Assembly: GCA_019635715.1 (NCBI GenBank)
Contig: JAHBYY010000004.1
Span: 35,873-99,872 of the forward strand
DNA length: 64,000 bases
Direction: 5' to 3'
From: Rhizobiaceae bacterium
GTDB lineage: Bacteria; Pseudomonadota; Alphaproteobacteria; Rhizobiales; Rhizobiaceae
Part shown: positions 41,398 to 49,298 of the stretch, one piece after another
Layout of the letters: every line of letters begins with the position of its first letter
How positions within the stretch are numbered: the first letter of the stretch is position 1
Position numbers and translations under genes: made by a program
Notes under the pieces: model-generated
Databases searched by the model: none
What the model saw: only the letters and a program-made list of their open reading frames with translations
Told to the model about the DNA's origin: nothing

Positions 41398-42546
41398 ATG
41401 ACGGCCGACCCCTTCATCCTCTTCCGCGACGACGTTTCGGGTCACGACGTCTACTTCGATCGGCCGCGCGCGATCATCGTCGCTGACAATGCGGAAGAGT
41501 TCGAAGCAGCGCTGCAGGCTGCGGAGATAGCCCGCGCGCAAGGAAAATGGCTTGCCGGCTATGTCTCCTACGAGGCCGGCTATCTCCTCGAGCCGAAGCT
41601 CGTCCCCATTCTGCCGGAGGGCCGTCGCGCGCCGCTCGTCTGTCTCGGCGTGTTCGACGCGCCATCCGATACGCCTCCGCCGCGCCGCGCCGTCCCGAAG
41701 ACCAACGGACCGGTGTTCGATGCCCGTGCCGGCTGGTCGTTGGCCGACTACCGGTCGCGGTTCGATCGTCTGCATGGCCATCTGCGGGCCGGCGACTGCT
41801 ATCAGGGCAACCTGACGTTTCCGGTGCATGCGCAATGGAGCGGCCGGCCGCTCGACGCCCTCGAGGCGCTGACGGCCCGCCAGCCGGTAAAATACGGCGC
41901 TCTCGTCGACCTCGGCGGCCCGATCGTGCTGTCGCGCTCGCCGGAATTGTTCTTCGAGATCGGCCAGGACGGCTGGATCGAGACCCACCCGATGAAGGGC
42001 ACGATGCGGCGCGGCGCCACCAGGGCCGAGGACGACCGCCTGAGGGAAACGCTGCGCAACGACCCGAAGAACCAGGCCGAGAATCGGATGATCGTCGACC
42101 TGCTGCGCAACGACATCTCGCTGATCAGCGAGGTCGGCAGTCTCGACGTGCCCGAACTCTTCCGCGTCGAAACCTATCCGACACTGCATACCATGGTCAG
42201 CCGCGTGCGGGCGAAGCTGCTGCCCGGCCTTTCCATCCGGCAGGTCTTCGCGGCGCTGTTTCCCTGCGGCTCGGTCACCGGCGCGCCGAAGATTCGCGCC
42301 ATGGAGATCCTGCGCGATCTGGAGCGTACACCGCGCGACGTCTATTGCGGCGCGATCGGCTGGATCTCGCCCGGCGGGCCGATGCGTTTCTCGGTGGCGA
42401 TCCGCACCCTGTCGCTCTTCCCCGACGGCGAGGCCGTCTACAATGTCGGCGGCGGCGTCATCTTCGACTCCACGGCCGAAGCGGAGTACCAGGAATGCCT
42501 GCTCAAGGCACGGTTCGCGACGGGATCCCTGCCGGCATCGGCCTGA
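41398..42546 (+). CDS. pabB: Aminodeoxychorismate synthase component I
   Basis: The 382-residue product has the chorismate-binding motifs (GDCYQGNLTF, LFFEIGQDGWIETHPMKGTM, NRMIVDLLRNDISLI, LFPCGSVTGAPKIRAMEI, RFSVAIRTL). PabB converts chorismate with ammonia into 4-amino-4-deoxychorismate, the folate precursor. The N-terminal domain is short, as is common in rhizobial PabB. The lysine in the PIKGT position is MKGT, as in PabB rather than TrpE. It overlaps pabC by 52 bases. Confidence 0.9.
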   Translation: MTADPFILFRDDVSGHDVYFDRPRAIIVADNAEEFEAALQAAEIARAQGKWLAGYVSYEAGYLLEPKLVPILPEGRRAPLVCLGVFDAPSDTPPPRRAVPKTNGPVFDARAGWSLADYRSRFDRLHGHLRAGDCYQGNLTFPVHAQWSGRPLDALEALTARQPVKYGALVDLGGPIVLSRSPELFFEIGQDGWIETHPMKGTMRRGATRAEDDRLRETLRNDPKNQAENRMIVDLLRNDISLISEVGSLDVPELFRVETYPTLHTMVSRVRAKLLPGLSIRQVFAALFPCGSVTGAPKIRAMEILRDLERTPRDVYCGAIGWISPGGPMRFSVAIRTLSLFPDGEAVYNVGGGVIFDSTAEAEYQECLLKARFATGSLPASA

Positions 42547-43160
42547 TCGAGACCCTGGGCTGGGAGCCCGGCGCGGGCTTTCTGCGGCTCGACCGCCATC
42601 TGGCGCGGCTCGTGGCCTCGGCCGCCGCGCTCGCCCTGCCCTGCGATCCCGCCGCCGTCGAGCGCGCCCTGGGGTCCGTTTCCGGCAATGGCCGGATGCG
42701 TGTGCGTCTCCATCTCGACCAGCATGGCGCGGCGACCGTCACGGCTCAGCCTTTCGCGCCGCTCGCGTCGGGCACCGTCTGGCGCCTGCGGATTGCCGGG
42801 ACACGCCTGTCCTCGAACGACCCGCTGCTGCGCCACAAGACGACGCACCGCGCGGCCTACGAGGCGGCGCGAGCCGAGTTTTCCATTGGCGAAGCCGACG
42901 AAGTCCTGCTCCTCAACGAACGCGGCGAAATTTGCGAGGGCACGATCACCAGCCTGTTCGTCGACATGGGCGACGGCGGCCCCCTGCTGACGCCGCCGCT
43001 TTCGAGCGGACTGCTCGCCGGAGTATTACGCCAGGCGCTCCTGGAGGATGGACGCGCTATCGAATTCATCCTCACCCTTGCGGATTTGAATGACGCCCGT
43101 GCGCTCTACGTCGGCAATTCGCTGCGAGGCCTCATTCCGGCCCGCCTCGCATCACATTGA
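42495..43160 (+). CDS. pabC: Aminodeoxychorismate lyase (class IV aminotransferase)
   Basis: The 221-residue product has the class IV PLP pattern with K115 (LLRHKTTHRAAYEAARAEF) and the motif NERGEICEGTITSLFVDMGD. Following PabB it should be PabC, releasing p-aminobenzoate and pyruvate. A start at 42495 puts it 52 bases inside pabB in another frame; a later start is possible but no better one is visible. Its stop lies in the -35 element of the toxin-antitoxin promoter. Confidence 0.82.
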   Translation: MPAQGTVRDGIPAGIGLIETLGWEPGAGFLRLDRHLARLVASAAALALPCDPAAVERALGSVSGNGRMRVRLHLDQHGAATVTAQPFAPLASGTVWRLRIAGTRLSSNDPLLRHKTTHRAAYEAARAEFSIGEADEVLLLNERGEICEGTITSLFVDMGDGGPLLTPPLSSGLLAGVLRQALLEDGRAIEFILTLADLNDARALYVGNSLRGLIPARLASH

Positions 43161-43189
43161 CCGCGGGCGGCGCGGTCGAATACAATGTG
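43153..43189 (+). promoter_or_regulatory. Promoter and inverted repeat of the ParD/ParE-type pair
   Basis: A -35-like TTGACC (43157-43162) and a -10-like TACAAT (43181-43186) are 18 bases apart. A 7-base inverted repeat, CACATTG (43153-43159) and CAATGTG (43183-43189), overlaps both elements. Transcription would start near 43193, giving a short leader with the AGGGAG ribosome-binding site at 43203-43208. The layout fits repression by the ribbon-helix-helix antitoxin. Confidence 0.68.
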
Positions 43190-43214
43190 TTCGCCTGAGT
43201 TCAGGGAGAACACC

Positions 43215-43499
43215 ATGGCCGCCAGCGAAACCTTCTCCGTCCGCCTTTCCCCAGAAACGAAGAAGGAACTGGAGGACTATGCGCGCGCCACCCAGCGCTC
43301 CAGCGCCTTCGTCGTCAAGGAAGCGATCGAAGCCCATCTGGCGGAACGCCGCGCCTATCTCGCGGCGATCGAGGAGGGGCTTCGCGATATCGAGCGCGGC
43401 GACGTCGTGCCGTTGGAGGACGTAGTCGAATGGATGCAGTCCTGGGGCAAGCCCGACGAACTTCCGGCTCCGGGAGTGCGAAAGTCGAACGCCGCGTAG
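43215..43499 (+). CDS. Ribbon-helix-helix antitoxin (ParD/CopG type)
   Basis: The 94-residue product starts with an RHH domain (ETFSVRLSPETKKELEDYAR, SSAFVVKEAIEAHLAERRAY) followed by a helical toxin-binding tail (GLRDIERGDVVPLEDVVEWM). It lies directly before a RelE/ParE-type gene, whose ATG follows the TAG with no gap. It should bind the inverted repeat at 43153-43189 and neutralise the toxin. Confidence 0.9.
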   Translation: MAASETFSVRLSPETKKELEDYARATQRSSAFVVKEAIEAHLAERRAYLAAIEEGLRDIERGDVVPLEDVVEWMQSWGKPDELPAPGVRKSNAA

Positions 43500-43784
43500 A
43501 TGCGCGTCAAGCTCTCTCGCTCTGCCGAACGCGACCTTCGCGAGATTCGCGCCTTCGTCGCAGCAGATAGTCCGGTCGCCGCGGATTTGGTGACAGGCCG
43601 GCTGATCAAGGCCCTGTTGCTCATCCGAGCGAAACCTGAGATCGGCAGACCCGGAAAATCGGGAGCGCATCGGGAATGGAGCGTGCCGGACCTGCCCTAC
43701 GTCATCCCATATGTGGTCAGTGCTGAGGAAATCTACATCATTAGAATCTACCACACGCATCGGCTCAGGCCCGAGGAATGGTAG
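43500..43784 (+). CDS. RelE/ParE-superfamily toxin
   Basis: The 94-residue product has the RelE/ParE fold pattern: VKLSRSAERDLREIRAFVAA, LVTGRLIKALLLIRAKPEIG, GRPGKSGAHREWSVPDLPYV and a C-terminal IYIIRIYHTHRLRPEEW strand. ParE members poison DNA gyrase, RelE members cut mRNA on ribosomes. The partner antitoxin is RHH-type, which is more frequent with ParE, so ParE is preferred. The family call is firm, the target is inferred. Confidence 0.88.
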   Translation: MRVKLSRSAERDLREIRAFVAADSPVAADLVTGRLIKALLLIRAKPEIGRPGKSGAHREWSVPDLPYVIPYVVSAEEIYIIRIYHTHRLRPEEW

Positions 43785-43857
43785 ACGCGCGTTCGATGCG
43801 CACTCTCCCAGGCGCTGTTCCGAATCAACGTGCAGCGACAACCTCGAACAGCTTGCC

Positions 43858-44811
43858 ATGACCGGTCCGGCCCTTCCGCCCACCCACACCCCCTACGACG
43901 GCTCTTCCAAACTCTTCGCCATCGGCTTGAGGCCGCTGGCGGCCGCCGGCTGGATCGAGATCGACGACACCTACGACGCCCAGTTGCGGGAGAAGCGTCG
44001 CCTTTATGCCGCTCACGAGCACCTCGTCTTCGTCGCCGAGTCCGGCACGGAAGATGCACAGGCCGAAGTGCTGGCGCTGCTGCGCGCCCATCTCGCCGAA
44101 CATTTCCCCGAGCGCTTTCGGCAGACCTGCAAGGGCATCGCCGTCGCCGGCCACCCGGCACTGACGGTGGAGGCCATGAACGCCCTGCCGCCGCTCAAGG
44201 CCGCCTCCCTGCTGGTCCAGGAGGATCTGATCCTGATGCGGCGCGGCCCTGACGGCTGGCGGCTCGCGGCTGGGTCGCTCTGCTTCCCCTCGTCATGGGT
44301 GCTGACCGAAAAATTCGGCAGGCCGCTGAACGCCATCCACGAGCCGGTACCGGGCTTCGGTCCGGGCAGCCGTCCAGCGGAACTCATCGAGCGCATGTTC
44401 GACCGCCTGCAGGACCAGGCGGTCGAGCGCTACAACTGGTCGATCCAGGCCGACGATGCGCTCTACCACCCGCTGTCGAACGTCGCGCGCATCGACCGCG
44501 CCACCAGCCGGCCAACGCGCTTTCCGGACGGCGACGTCGCCGCGCACGCCTTCATGCGGGTCGAGCGCCAGACGCTGCGCAAGCTGCCGGTCTGCGGCGA
44601 CATCCTGTTCACCATCCGCATCCATCTCGACCCGCTGAGGGTCCTGGCGCACCATCCGGATCGCGCCCATATCGCCGCCTCCTTCGCCGCGCAACTGGGC
44701 GAACTCGACGCGGCGCAGCTCGACTACAAGGGCATAACGGCCGACCGCGACCGGCTGGTGGTGCTTCTGCACGCTATGGCGCGCGGCGATGTCACGCCGC
44801 CGGAAACCTGA
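43858..44811 (+). CDS. DUF3445 (heme-dependent oxidative N-demethylase-like) protein
   Basis: The 317-residue product matches the DUF3445 family, now linked to the alpha subunit of heme-dependent oxidative N-demethylase (HODM): LRPLAAAGWIEIDDTYDAQL, LLVQEDLILMRRGPDGWRLA, CFPSSWVLTEKFGRPLNAIH, EPVPGF, and MRVERQTLRKLP with a C-terminal LAHH. The heme-binding use is known only for a few members, so the reaction is uncertain. It lies after the toxin gene, with convergent ferrochelatase downstream 9 bases away. Confidence 0.85.
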   Translation: MTGPALPPTHTPYDGSSKLFAIGLRPLAAAGWIEIDDTYDAQLREKRRLYAAHEHLVFVAESGTEDAQAEVLALLRAHLAEHFPERFRQTCKGIAVAGHPALTVEAMNALPPLKAASLLVQEDLILMRRGPDGWRLAAGSLCFPSSWVLTEKFGRPLNAIHEPVPGFGPGSRPAELIERMFDRLQDQAVERYNWSIQADDALYHPLSNVARIDRATSRPTRFPDGDVAAHAFMRVERQTLRKLPVCGDILFTIRIHLDPLRVLAHHPDRAHIAASFAAQLGELDAAQLDYKGITADRDRLVVLLHAMARGDVTPPET

Positions 44812-44820
44812 TCGCGTCGC

Positions 44821-45888
44821 TCAGCCCGCCCAGCCCCGCAGTTCGCGCCGCACCATCGCTTCGATCACGGCCATCCCCTCGGGTGTGTCGTTGAGGCAGG
44901 GGATGTGGGCGAAGTTCGTGCCGCCGGCGTGATGGAAGATCTCCGCCACCTCGCCTGCAATCTCCTCAAGCGTCTCGATGCAATCGGCCGAGAACCCCGG
45001 ATTGACGACGGCGATCGACCTGACGCCTTCCTTGGCGAGACGCTCCACGGTCTTGTCGGTGTAGGGCTGCAGCCATTCCTGCGCGCCGAAGCGCGACTGG
45101 AAGGTGGTGATCAGCCGCTCCTTGGACCAGCCGAGCCGTTCACGCAGCAGCCGCGTCGTCTTCTGGCAGTGGCAGTGATAGGGGTCGCCCTTGTGGAAAT
45201 AGACCTTCGGAATGCCGTGGTAGGAGGCCAGCACCACCTCCGGCGCGAAGTCGAGCGTCGACAGATGGGCCTCGATCGAACGCGCCAGCGCGTCGATATA
45301 GACGGGCTCATCGTAGTAGGGCGGGACGGTGCGCACCGCCGGCGCATGGCGGAGCTCGGCCAGTGCGGCGAACAGCTTGTCGTTGGCCGTCGCCGTCGTG
45401 GTGGCGGAATATTGCGGATAGAGCGGAAAGCTCAGGATCCTGTCGCATCCCGCCGCGACCAAACGGTCGACGACGCTTTTCGTCGACGGGTTGCCGTAGC
45501 GCATGGCATAGTCGACCATGATTTCGGGCTCGCCGGAGAAAATCTCGGCCAGCTTCTCGGCCTGTGCGCGCGTAAAGGTGCGCAGCGGCGACTCGTCCTT
45601 CTCGCGGTTCCAGATCTTGGCGTAGTTGGCCCCGGACTTCTTCGGCCGGACGTTCAGCACGATGCCGTAGAGGATCGGATACCAGAGGAAGCGCGGCATC
45701 TCGATGACGCGCGGATCGGAAAGGAATTCGCGCAGATAACGCCGCATCGATCCGGTATCGGTGCCGTCCGGCGTGCCGAGATTGACCAGAAGGACGCCGA
45801 TGCGGCGTGCAGGCACCGGCGGATGCCCGGCAGGCAGCGCCCGAGGCACGGCGATCGCGATATCGGTCTGGTCTGGCGTGGCGGACAT
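44821..45888 (-). CDS. hemH: Ferrochelatase
   Basis: The enzyme inserts Fe2+ into protoporphyrin IX, the last step of heme synthesis. The 355-residue product has the catalytic H224 in LASYHGIPKVYFHKGDPYHC, the FPLYPQYSATTTA segment, SRFGAQEWLQPYTD and the C-terminal VNPGFSADCIETLEEI. Length is usual for the family. The start at 45888 is supported by GGAGAGCCGCTAT upstream on the minus strand. Confidence 0.96.
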   Translation of the reverse strand: MSATPDQTDIAIAVPRALPAGHPPVPARRIGVLLVNLGTPDGTDTGSMRRYLREFLSDPRVIEMPRFLWYPILYGIVLNVRPKKSGANYAKIWNREKDESPLRTFTRAQAEKLAEIFSGEPEIMVDYAMRYGNPSTKSVVDRLVAAGCDRILSFPLYPQYSATTTATANDKLFAALAELRHAPAVRTVPPYYDEPVYIDALARSIEAHLSTLDFAPEVVLASYHGIPKVYFHKGDPYHCHCQKTTRLLRERLGWSKERLITTFQSRFGAQEWLQPYTDKTVERLAKEGVRSIAVVNPGFSADCIETLEEIAGEVAEIFHHAGGTNFAHIPCLNDTPEGMAVIEAMVRRELRGWAG

Positions 45889-45990
45889 ATAGCGGCTCTC
45901 CGGAGACAGCCGTTACCTAGCTGCGCACGCCCCGAATGCAAGGCCACCTGTCGCCGCAGGGACCGGGCGAAAACCCCGCCCCTGCCGCCG

Positions 45991-47997
45991 TCAGCTCGCG
46001 GGCGGGATGGTTAGGGTCGCACCGATCGGCAGGAAGCGCGGCTTGTAGCCGGGATTGGCCTCGGCGATCAGCTTCCACTTGAATCCGTCGCCATAGACCT
46101 TCACGGCGATGTCCCAGTAATTGTCGCCGGGCTGGATGACATGGGTGTTCGCCGGGGCGGGAGCGGCAGGTGCCGGCTCCGCCGGCGCGGGCGCCGGCTC
46201 GGCCGGTGCGGGCATTTCGATCGCCGGCGGCTGTGCCGCGATGTCGTCTGAACCGGCGGGCGGCGCCGGCAGTACGATCTCGGGTTCAGCCGGAGCAGGC
46301 GCCGGTTGGGCCGGAGCGGCCTCCGCCGGAGCCGCCTCGGCCGGAGCCGGAGCGGGTTCGGCCGGAGCGGGCGCTGCCGGAGCAGCGGCGGCCACTTCGG
46401 TGACGCGGCCTTCGAGCTTCGGCGTGTAGGGGCTGTGGGCGCCGAGATAGTCGGCCACCACCTGTTCCAGGCCCGGGCCGTAGTCGTAGGCGTTCTTGGC
46501 CTTCTCGGCGAAGATCTTGTAGCCGTCGCCGCCCTGGCGGACATAGTTGTTGGTGGCGACCAGATAGTCCTTCTCGGGGTCGATCGGCTTCCAGGCGCCG
46601 CCGTCCATCACCTCGACCGACTTGATGCGGCTTTCGTTCGGCGTGCCGGAGCGGTCGAAGCTGTATTTGAGGCCCGCCACCTGGGCGAAGCGGCCCGCGC
46701 CGTCCTCGATCTGGCTGACGCCGTTCTCCAGCGCAGCCACCAGGTCCTTACCGGCGATCTGGAACGTCGCGACGGTGTTCTGGAATGGCAGGACCGTCAG
46801 CACCTCGCCCATCGTCACCTTGCCCTGGTCGATGGAGGCGCGCAGCCCGCCGCCGTTCGAGATGACGATCTCCACTCCCTGCCCCTTGACGCGGTCGAGC
46901 ACCGCGTCGGAGACGAGATTGCCCATCTCGCATTCCTTGGCACGGCAGCTTTCGCGGCTGCCGTCGATCGGCGCGGCGGTCTCGCCGACTTCCTTGGCCT
47001 TCAGCTCCTCGATCGGCGCGCCGAGCTCCTTGATCCGGGCCAGCACCGCCTCGTCCGGCTTGATCTTGGCATCGAGATGGATCGGCTCGCCGGAGGCCTG
47101 CTTGACCACGCCGCTGTCGTCGAACACCACGGTGAACTCGCCGAGATATTTGGAATAGGACGCCGCCTGCGTCACCGGCACCTTGTAGCCGTCCGGATTG
47201 TCGATCATCGTCGGATACGGCCCTTCGGCCTTCGGATCGGTGTTGGACAGCAGCGAATGCGAATGTCCGCCGACGACCACGTCGACGCCGGGGATTTTGG
47301 CGATCAGTTCCTTGTCGCGCGGATAGCCGACATGGGTCAGCGCGATGATCTTGTTGACGCCTTCGGCCTTCAGCTTCTCGACCTCGTCGGTGATCGCGCG
47401 GATGTCGTCGAGGATCAGGATGTTCGGCCCGGGCGAGGCGATCTCGGGGGTCTCGGTCGTCACCGCCCCGACGATGCCGATCTTCTGGCCGCCGACATCG
47501 AGCACGATCGACGGCTTGATACGGTCTCCAACCTTGGCCGACGCGCCGGCCGCGACATTGGCCGACAGCACCGGGAACTTGATCACGTCGAGGAAGGGCG
47601 CCAGCGCGTCCTCGCCATCGTCGAACTCGTGATTGCCGACGGTCATCGCGTCGAATTTCATCTGGTTGAGGAACTCGGCTTCGACCGCGCCCTTGTAGGT
47701 CGTGTAGAACAGCGAGCCCTGGAAATTGTCGCCGCCGTTCAACAGCAGGACGTTCTTGCCCGCCAGTTTCGCGCGTTCGGCGGCGATCGCCGTCACCAGC
47801 CGCGCCGCGCCGCCGATGCACTCGTCCTTGCCTTCCTCTTCCGCCGAGCAGGTCGATTCGTATTTGTTGTTCGATTCAATGCGGCTGTGCCAGTCGTTGA
47901 TATGCAGGATCGTCAGCTCGTAGTCTGCGAAGGACACACCGGCCGACAGGGCAAGCGACGACGCCGAAAGGGCGACGAGCGCGGCGAGTTTTTTCAT
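45991..47997 (-). CDS. Periplasmic 5'-nucleotidase family protein with C-terminal LysM domain
   Basis: The 668-residue product has a signal peptide (about 1-24), a metallophosphatase domain (ILHINDWHSR, GGDNFQGS, GNHEFDDG, GGHSHS) giving the two-metal site, a 5'-nucleotidase C-terminal substrate domain (about 320-520), an Ala/Pro/Glu repeat linker (about 535-615), and a LysM domain at the end (HVIQPGDNYWDIAVKVYGDG, then ANPGYKPRFLPIGATLTIP). It would hydrolyse nucleotides or similar phosphate esters in the periplasm while bound to peptidoglycan by LysM. Start at 47997 has a GGGGAG site. Confidence 0.9.
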   Translation of the reverse strand: MKKLAALVALSASSLALSAGVSFADYELTILHINDWHSRIESNNKYESTCSAEEEGKDECIGGAARLVTAIAAERAKLAGKNVLLLNGGDNFQGSLFYTTYKGAVEAEFLNQMKFDAMTVGNHEFDDGEDALAPFLDVIKFPVLSANVAAGASAKVGDRIKPSIVLDVGGQKIGIVGAVTTETPEIASPGPNILILDDIRAITDEVEKLKAEGVNKIIALTHVGYPRDKELIAKIPGVDVVVGGHSHSLLSNTDPKAEGPYPTMIDNPDGYKVPVTQAASYSKYLGEFTVVFDDSGVVKQASGEPIHLDAKIKPDEAVLARIKELGAPIEELKAKEVGETAAPIDGSRESCRAKECEMGNLVSDAVLDRVKGQGVEIVISNGGGLRASIDQGKVTMGEVLTVLPFQNTVATFQIAGKDLVAALENGVSQIEDGAGRFAQVAGLKYSFDRSGTPNESRIKSVEVMDGGAWKPIDPEKDYLVATNNYVRQGGDGYKIFAEKAKNAYDYGPGLEQVVADYLGAHSPYTPKLEGRVTEVAAAAPAAPAPAEPAPAPAEAAPAEAAPAQPAPAPAEPEIVLPAPPAGSDDIAAQPPAIEMPAPAEPAPAPAEPAPAAPAPANTHVIQPGDNYWDIAVKVYGDGFKWKLIAEANPGYKPRFLPIGATLTIPPAS

Positions 47998-48120
47998 GAG
48001 GGTCTCCCCGTATGGTAGCTGACAGCAGCATAGAGCGGGCACATGACCGTTTCCGGCCATGGCGGTCATGTTTTCACCCCGCCGGGGAGGACGCAAGCGG
48101 AATCGCCACCTCCGCCCGCG

Positions 48121-48798
48121 CTAGCGCAGAAGGCGTATCCAGCGCGCCAGATTGACCAATGCGATCAACGCGCCGGCGAGATAGGTCAGCGCCGCGGCCC
48201 GCAAAACGCTGCGGATCGCCGGCAGGTCGCGCTGGTCGACGTAGCGGCCGTTCTTCAGGATCGGCAACGCCTTCCTGAAGCTTGCGTCGAACTCGACCGG
48301 CAGAGTGACGGCATCGACCAGCACGCGAAACGCCAGCAGCCCGATGCCCAGGGCGGCAACGCCGAAAAAGGCGACCGGCGTGCGCGCCAGAAGTCCCAGC
48401 AAAGGCGCCGCGATGAAGAACACGCCGGCGAGCCGGTCGGTCTGGACGGCGATCGCCGCGAGCCTCTGCCGCAACGCCAGCCAGCGCTCGCCGCGCCCGT
48501 GCTGAATGGCGTGTCCCACTTCGTGAGCCGCGATGGCGACCGCCGCCAGCGAGCGGCCGTCATGATGATTGCGCAGCAGCCGAACGGTGCGGCTCGAAGG
48601 ATCGTAGTGATCGCCGCGTTCGGTCACCTCGACCTTCACCTCGTGAAGGTCGAACCGGTCGAGCAGATGGCGGGCCAGTTCGCCGCCGGTCCCCTGCAGA
48701 TCGGGACGGTCGCGGTCGTGACGACGGAGCGTGTAGCGCACCCACAGATGCGGCAGCAGCGTGACGCCCAGCAGGATGACGATGCCGACGGCGAGCAA
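48121..48798 (-). CDS. Zinc-dependent membrane metallopeptidase, neutral zinc metallopeptidase family
   Basis: The 225-residue product has the zinc motif AAHEVGHAIQH (HExxH) at about residues 95-105 and several membrane helices (LLAVGIVILLGVTLLPHLWV at the N-terminus, GVFFIAAPLLGLLA, ALGIGLLAFRVLVDAVTLPV). It matches the YugP-type zinc metallopeptidases, whose role is unclear. The frame is open upstream through the lipoprotein gene, but the first usable in-frame start after that gene is the TTG at 48798; the ribosome-binding site is poor. Confidence 0.82.
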   Translation of the reverse strand: MLAVGIVILLGVTLLPHLWVRYTLRRHDRDRPDLQGTGGELARHLLDRFDLHEVKVEVTERGDHYDPSSRTVRLLRNHHDGRSLAAVAIAAHEVGHAIQHGRGERWLALRQRLAAIAVQTDRLAGVFFIAAPLLGLLARTPVAFFGVAALGIGLLAFRVLVDAVTLPVEFDASFRKALPILKNGRYVDQRDLPAIRSVLRAAALTYLAGALIALVNLARWIRLLR

Positions 48799-48812
48799 GG
48801 TCGGCGGGGGCT

Positions 48813-49217
48813 TTAGGCGGCCGCCGCGTTCCGGCGGTTCAGGATGAACTGCTGGCCGGTCGAGCTCGTGCAGTTGAGCTGGTTCGGCGAGACCAGCGCG
48901 CAGTTGACGTTGGTCGTCGTGTTGCGGATCAGCGAAACGACGGTGATCTCGACCACCGATCCGTTGACGCGATAGCTGCCGTCGGCGAGCTTGTTGCCGG
49001 TATCGAGCGCGTTGGTGGTGAACACGCCGCCCGAAAGCCGCGATACGGCGATCCCGTCGCTGCTCAGCCACTCGCCTTCCACGCCGCTCGCGGCGGCCGA
49101 TTTCGGCGGGGTGCTGCCGGGCCCCTCGGCCGGACCGCTGCTGACGCAGGCCGAGAGAAAACCGCCGGCGGCCAGAAGAAGTGCCGCTCGGGTCAGGCTG
49201 CGTGTTTCAATCAACAT
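48813..49217 (-). CDS. omp10: Omp10-like outer membrane lipoprotein
   Basis: The 134-residue product has a lipoprotein signal with the lipobox LSAC near residue 24 and a mature domain close to Brucella Omp10: GVEGEWLSSDGIAVSRLSGG, then NTTTNVNCALVSPNQLNCTS and a final Phe-xx-Asn-Arg-Arg. Omp10-type proteins are small lipoproteins of the AprI/Inh-like fold, anchored in the outer membrane. Start at 49217 gives MLIETRSLTRAALLLAAGGF. The zinc metallopeptidase gene follows after 14 bases on the same strand; an inhibitor-like fold beside a protease is suggestive but unproven. Confidence 0.85.
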   Translation of the reverse strand: MLIETRSLTRAALLLAAGGFLSACVSSGPAEGPGSTPPKSAAASGVEGEWLSSDGIAVSRLSGGVFTTNALDTGNKLADGSYRVNGSVVEITVVSLIRNTTTNVNCALVSPNQLNCTSSTGQQFILNRRNAAAA

Positions 49218-49246
49218 GGCGTGAAGTCTCCTCGATCCGCTGCGAA

Positions 49247-49273
49247 GCAATCGCCCGATTTCCGGGCGATTGC
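49247..49273. terminator. Perfect 11-base hairpin between hss and omp10
   Basis: GCAATCGCCCG (49247-49257) and CGGGCGATTGC (49263-49273) form a perfect stem with a 5-base loop. It lies 25 bases after the homospermidine synthase stop on the minus strand. The T-run is weak on both strands. Confidence 0.75.
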
Positions 49274-49298
49274 AAGATTTGCGGCGGCAGGAGATGCC

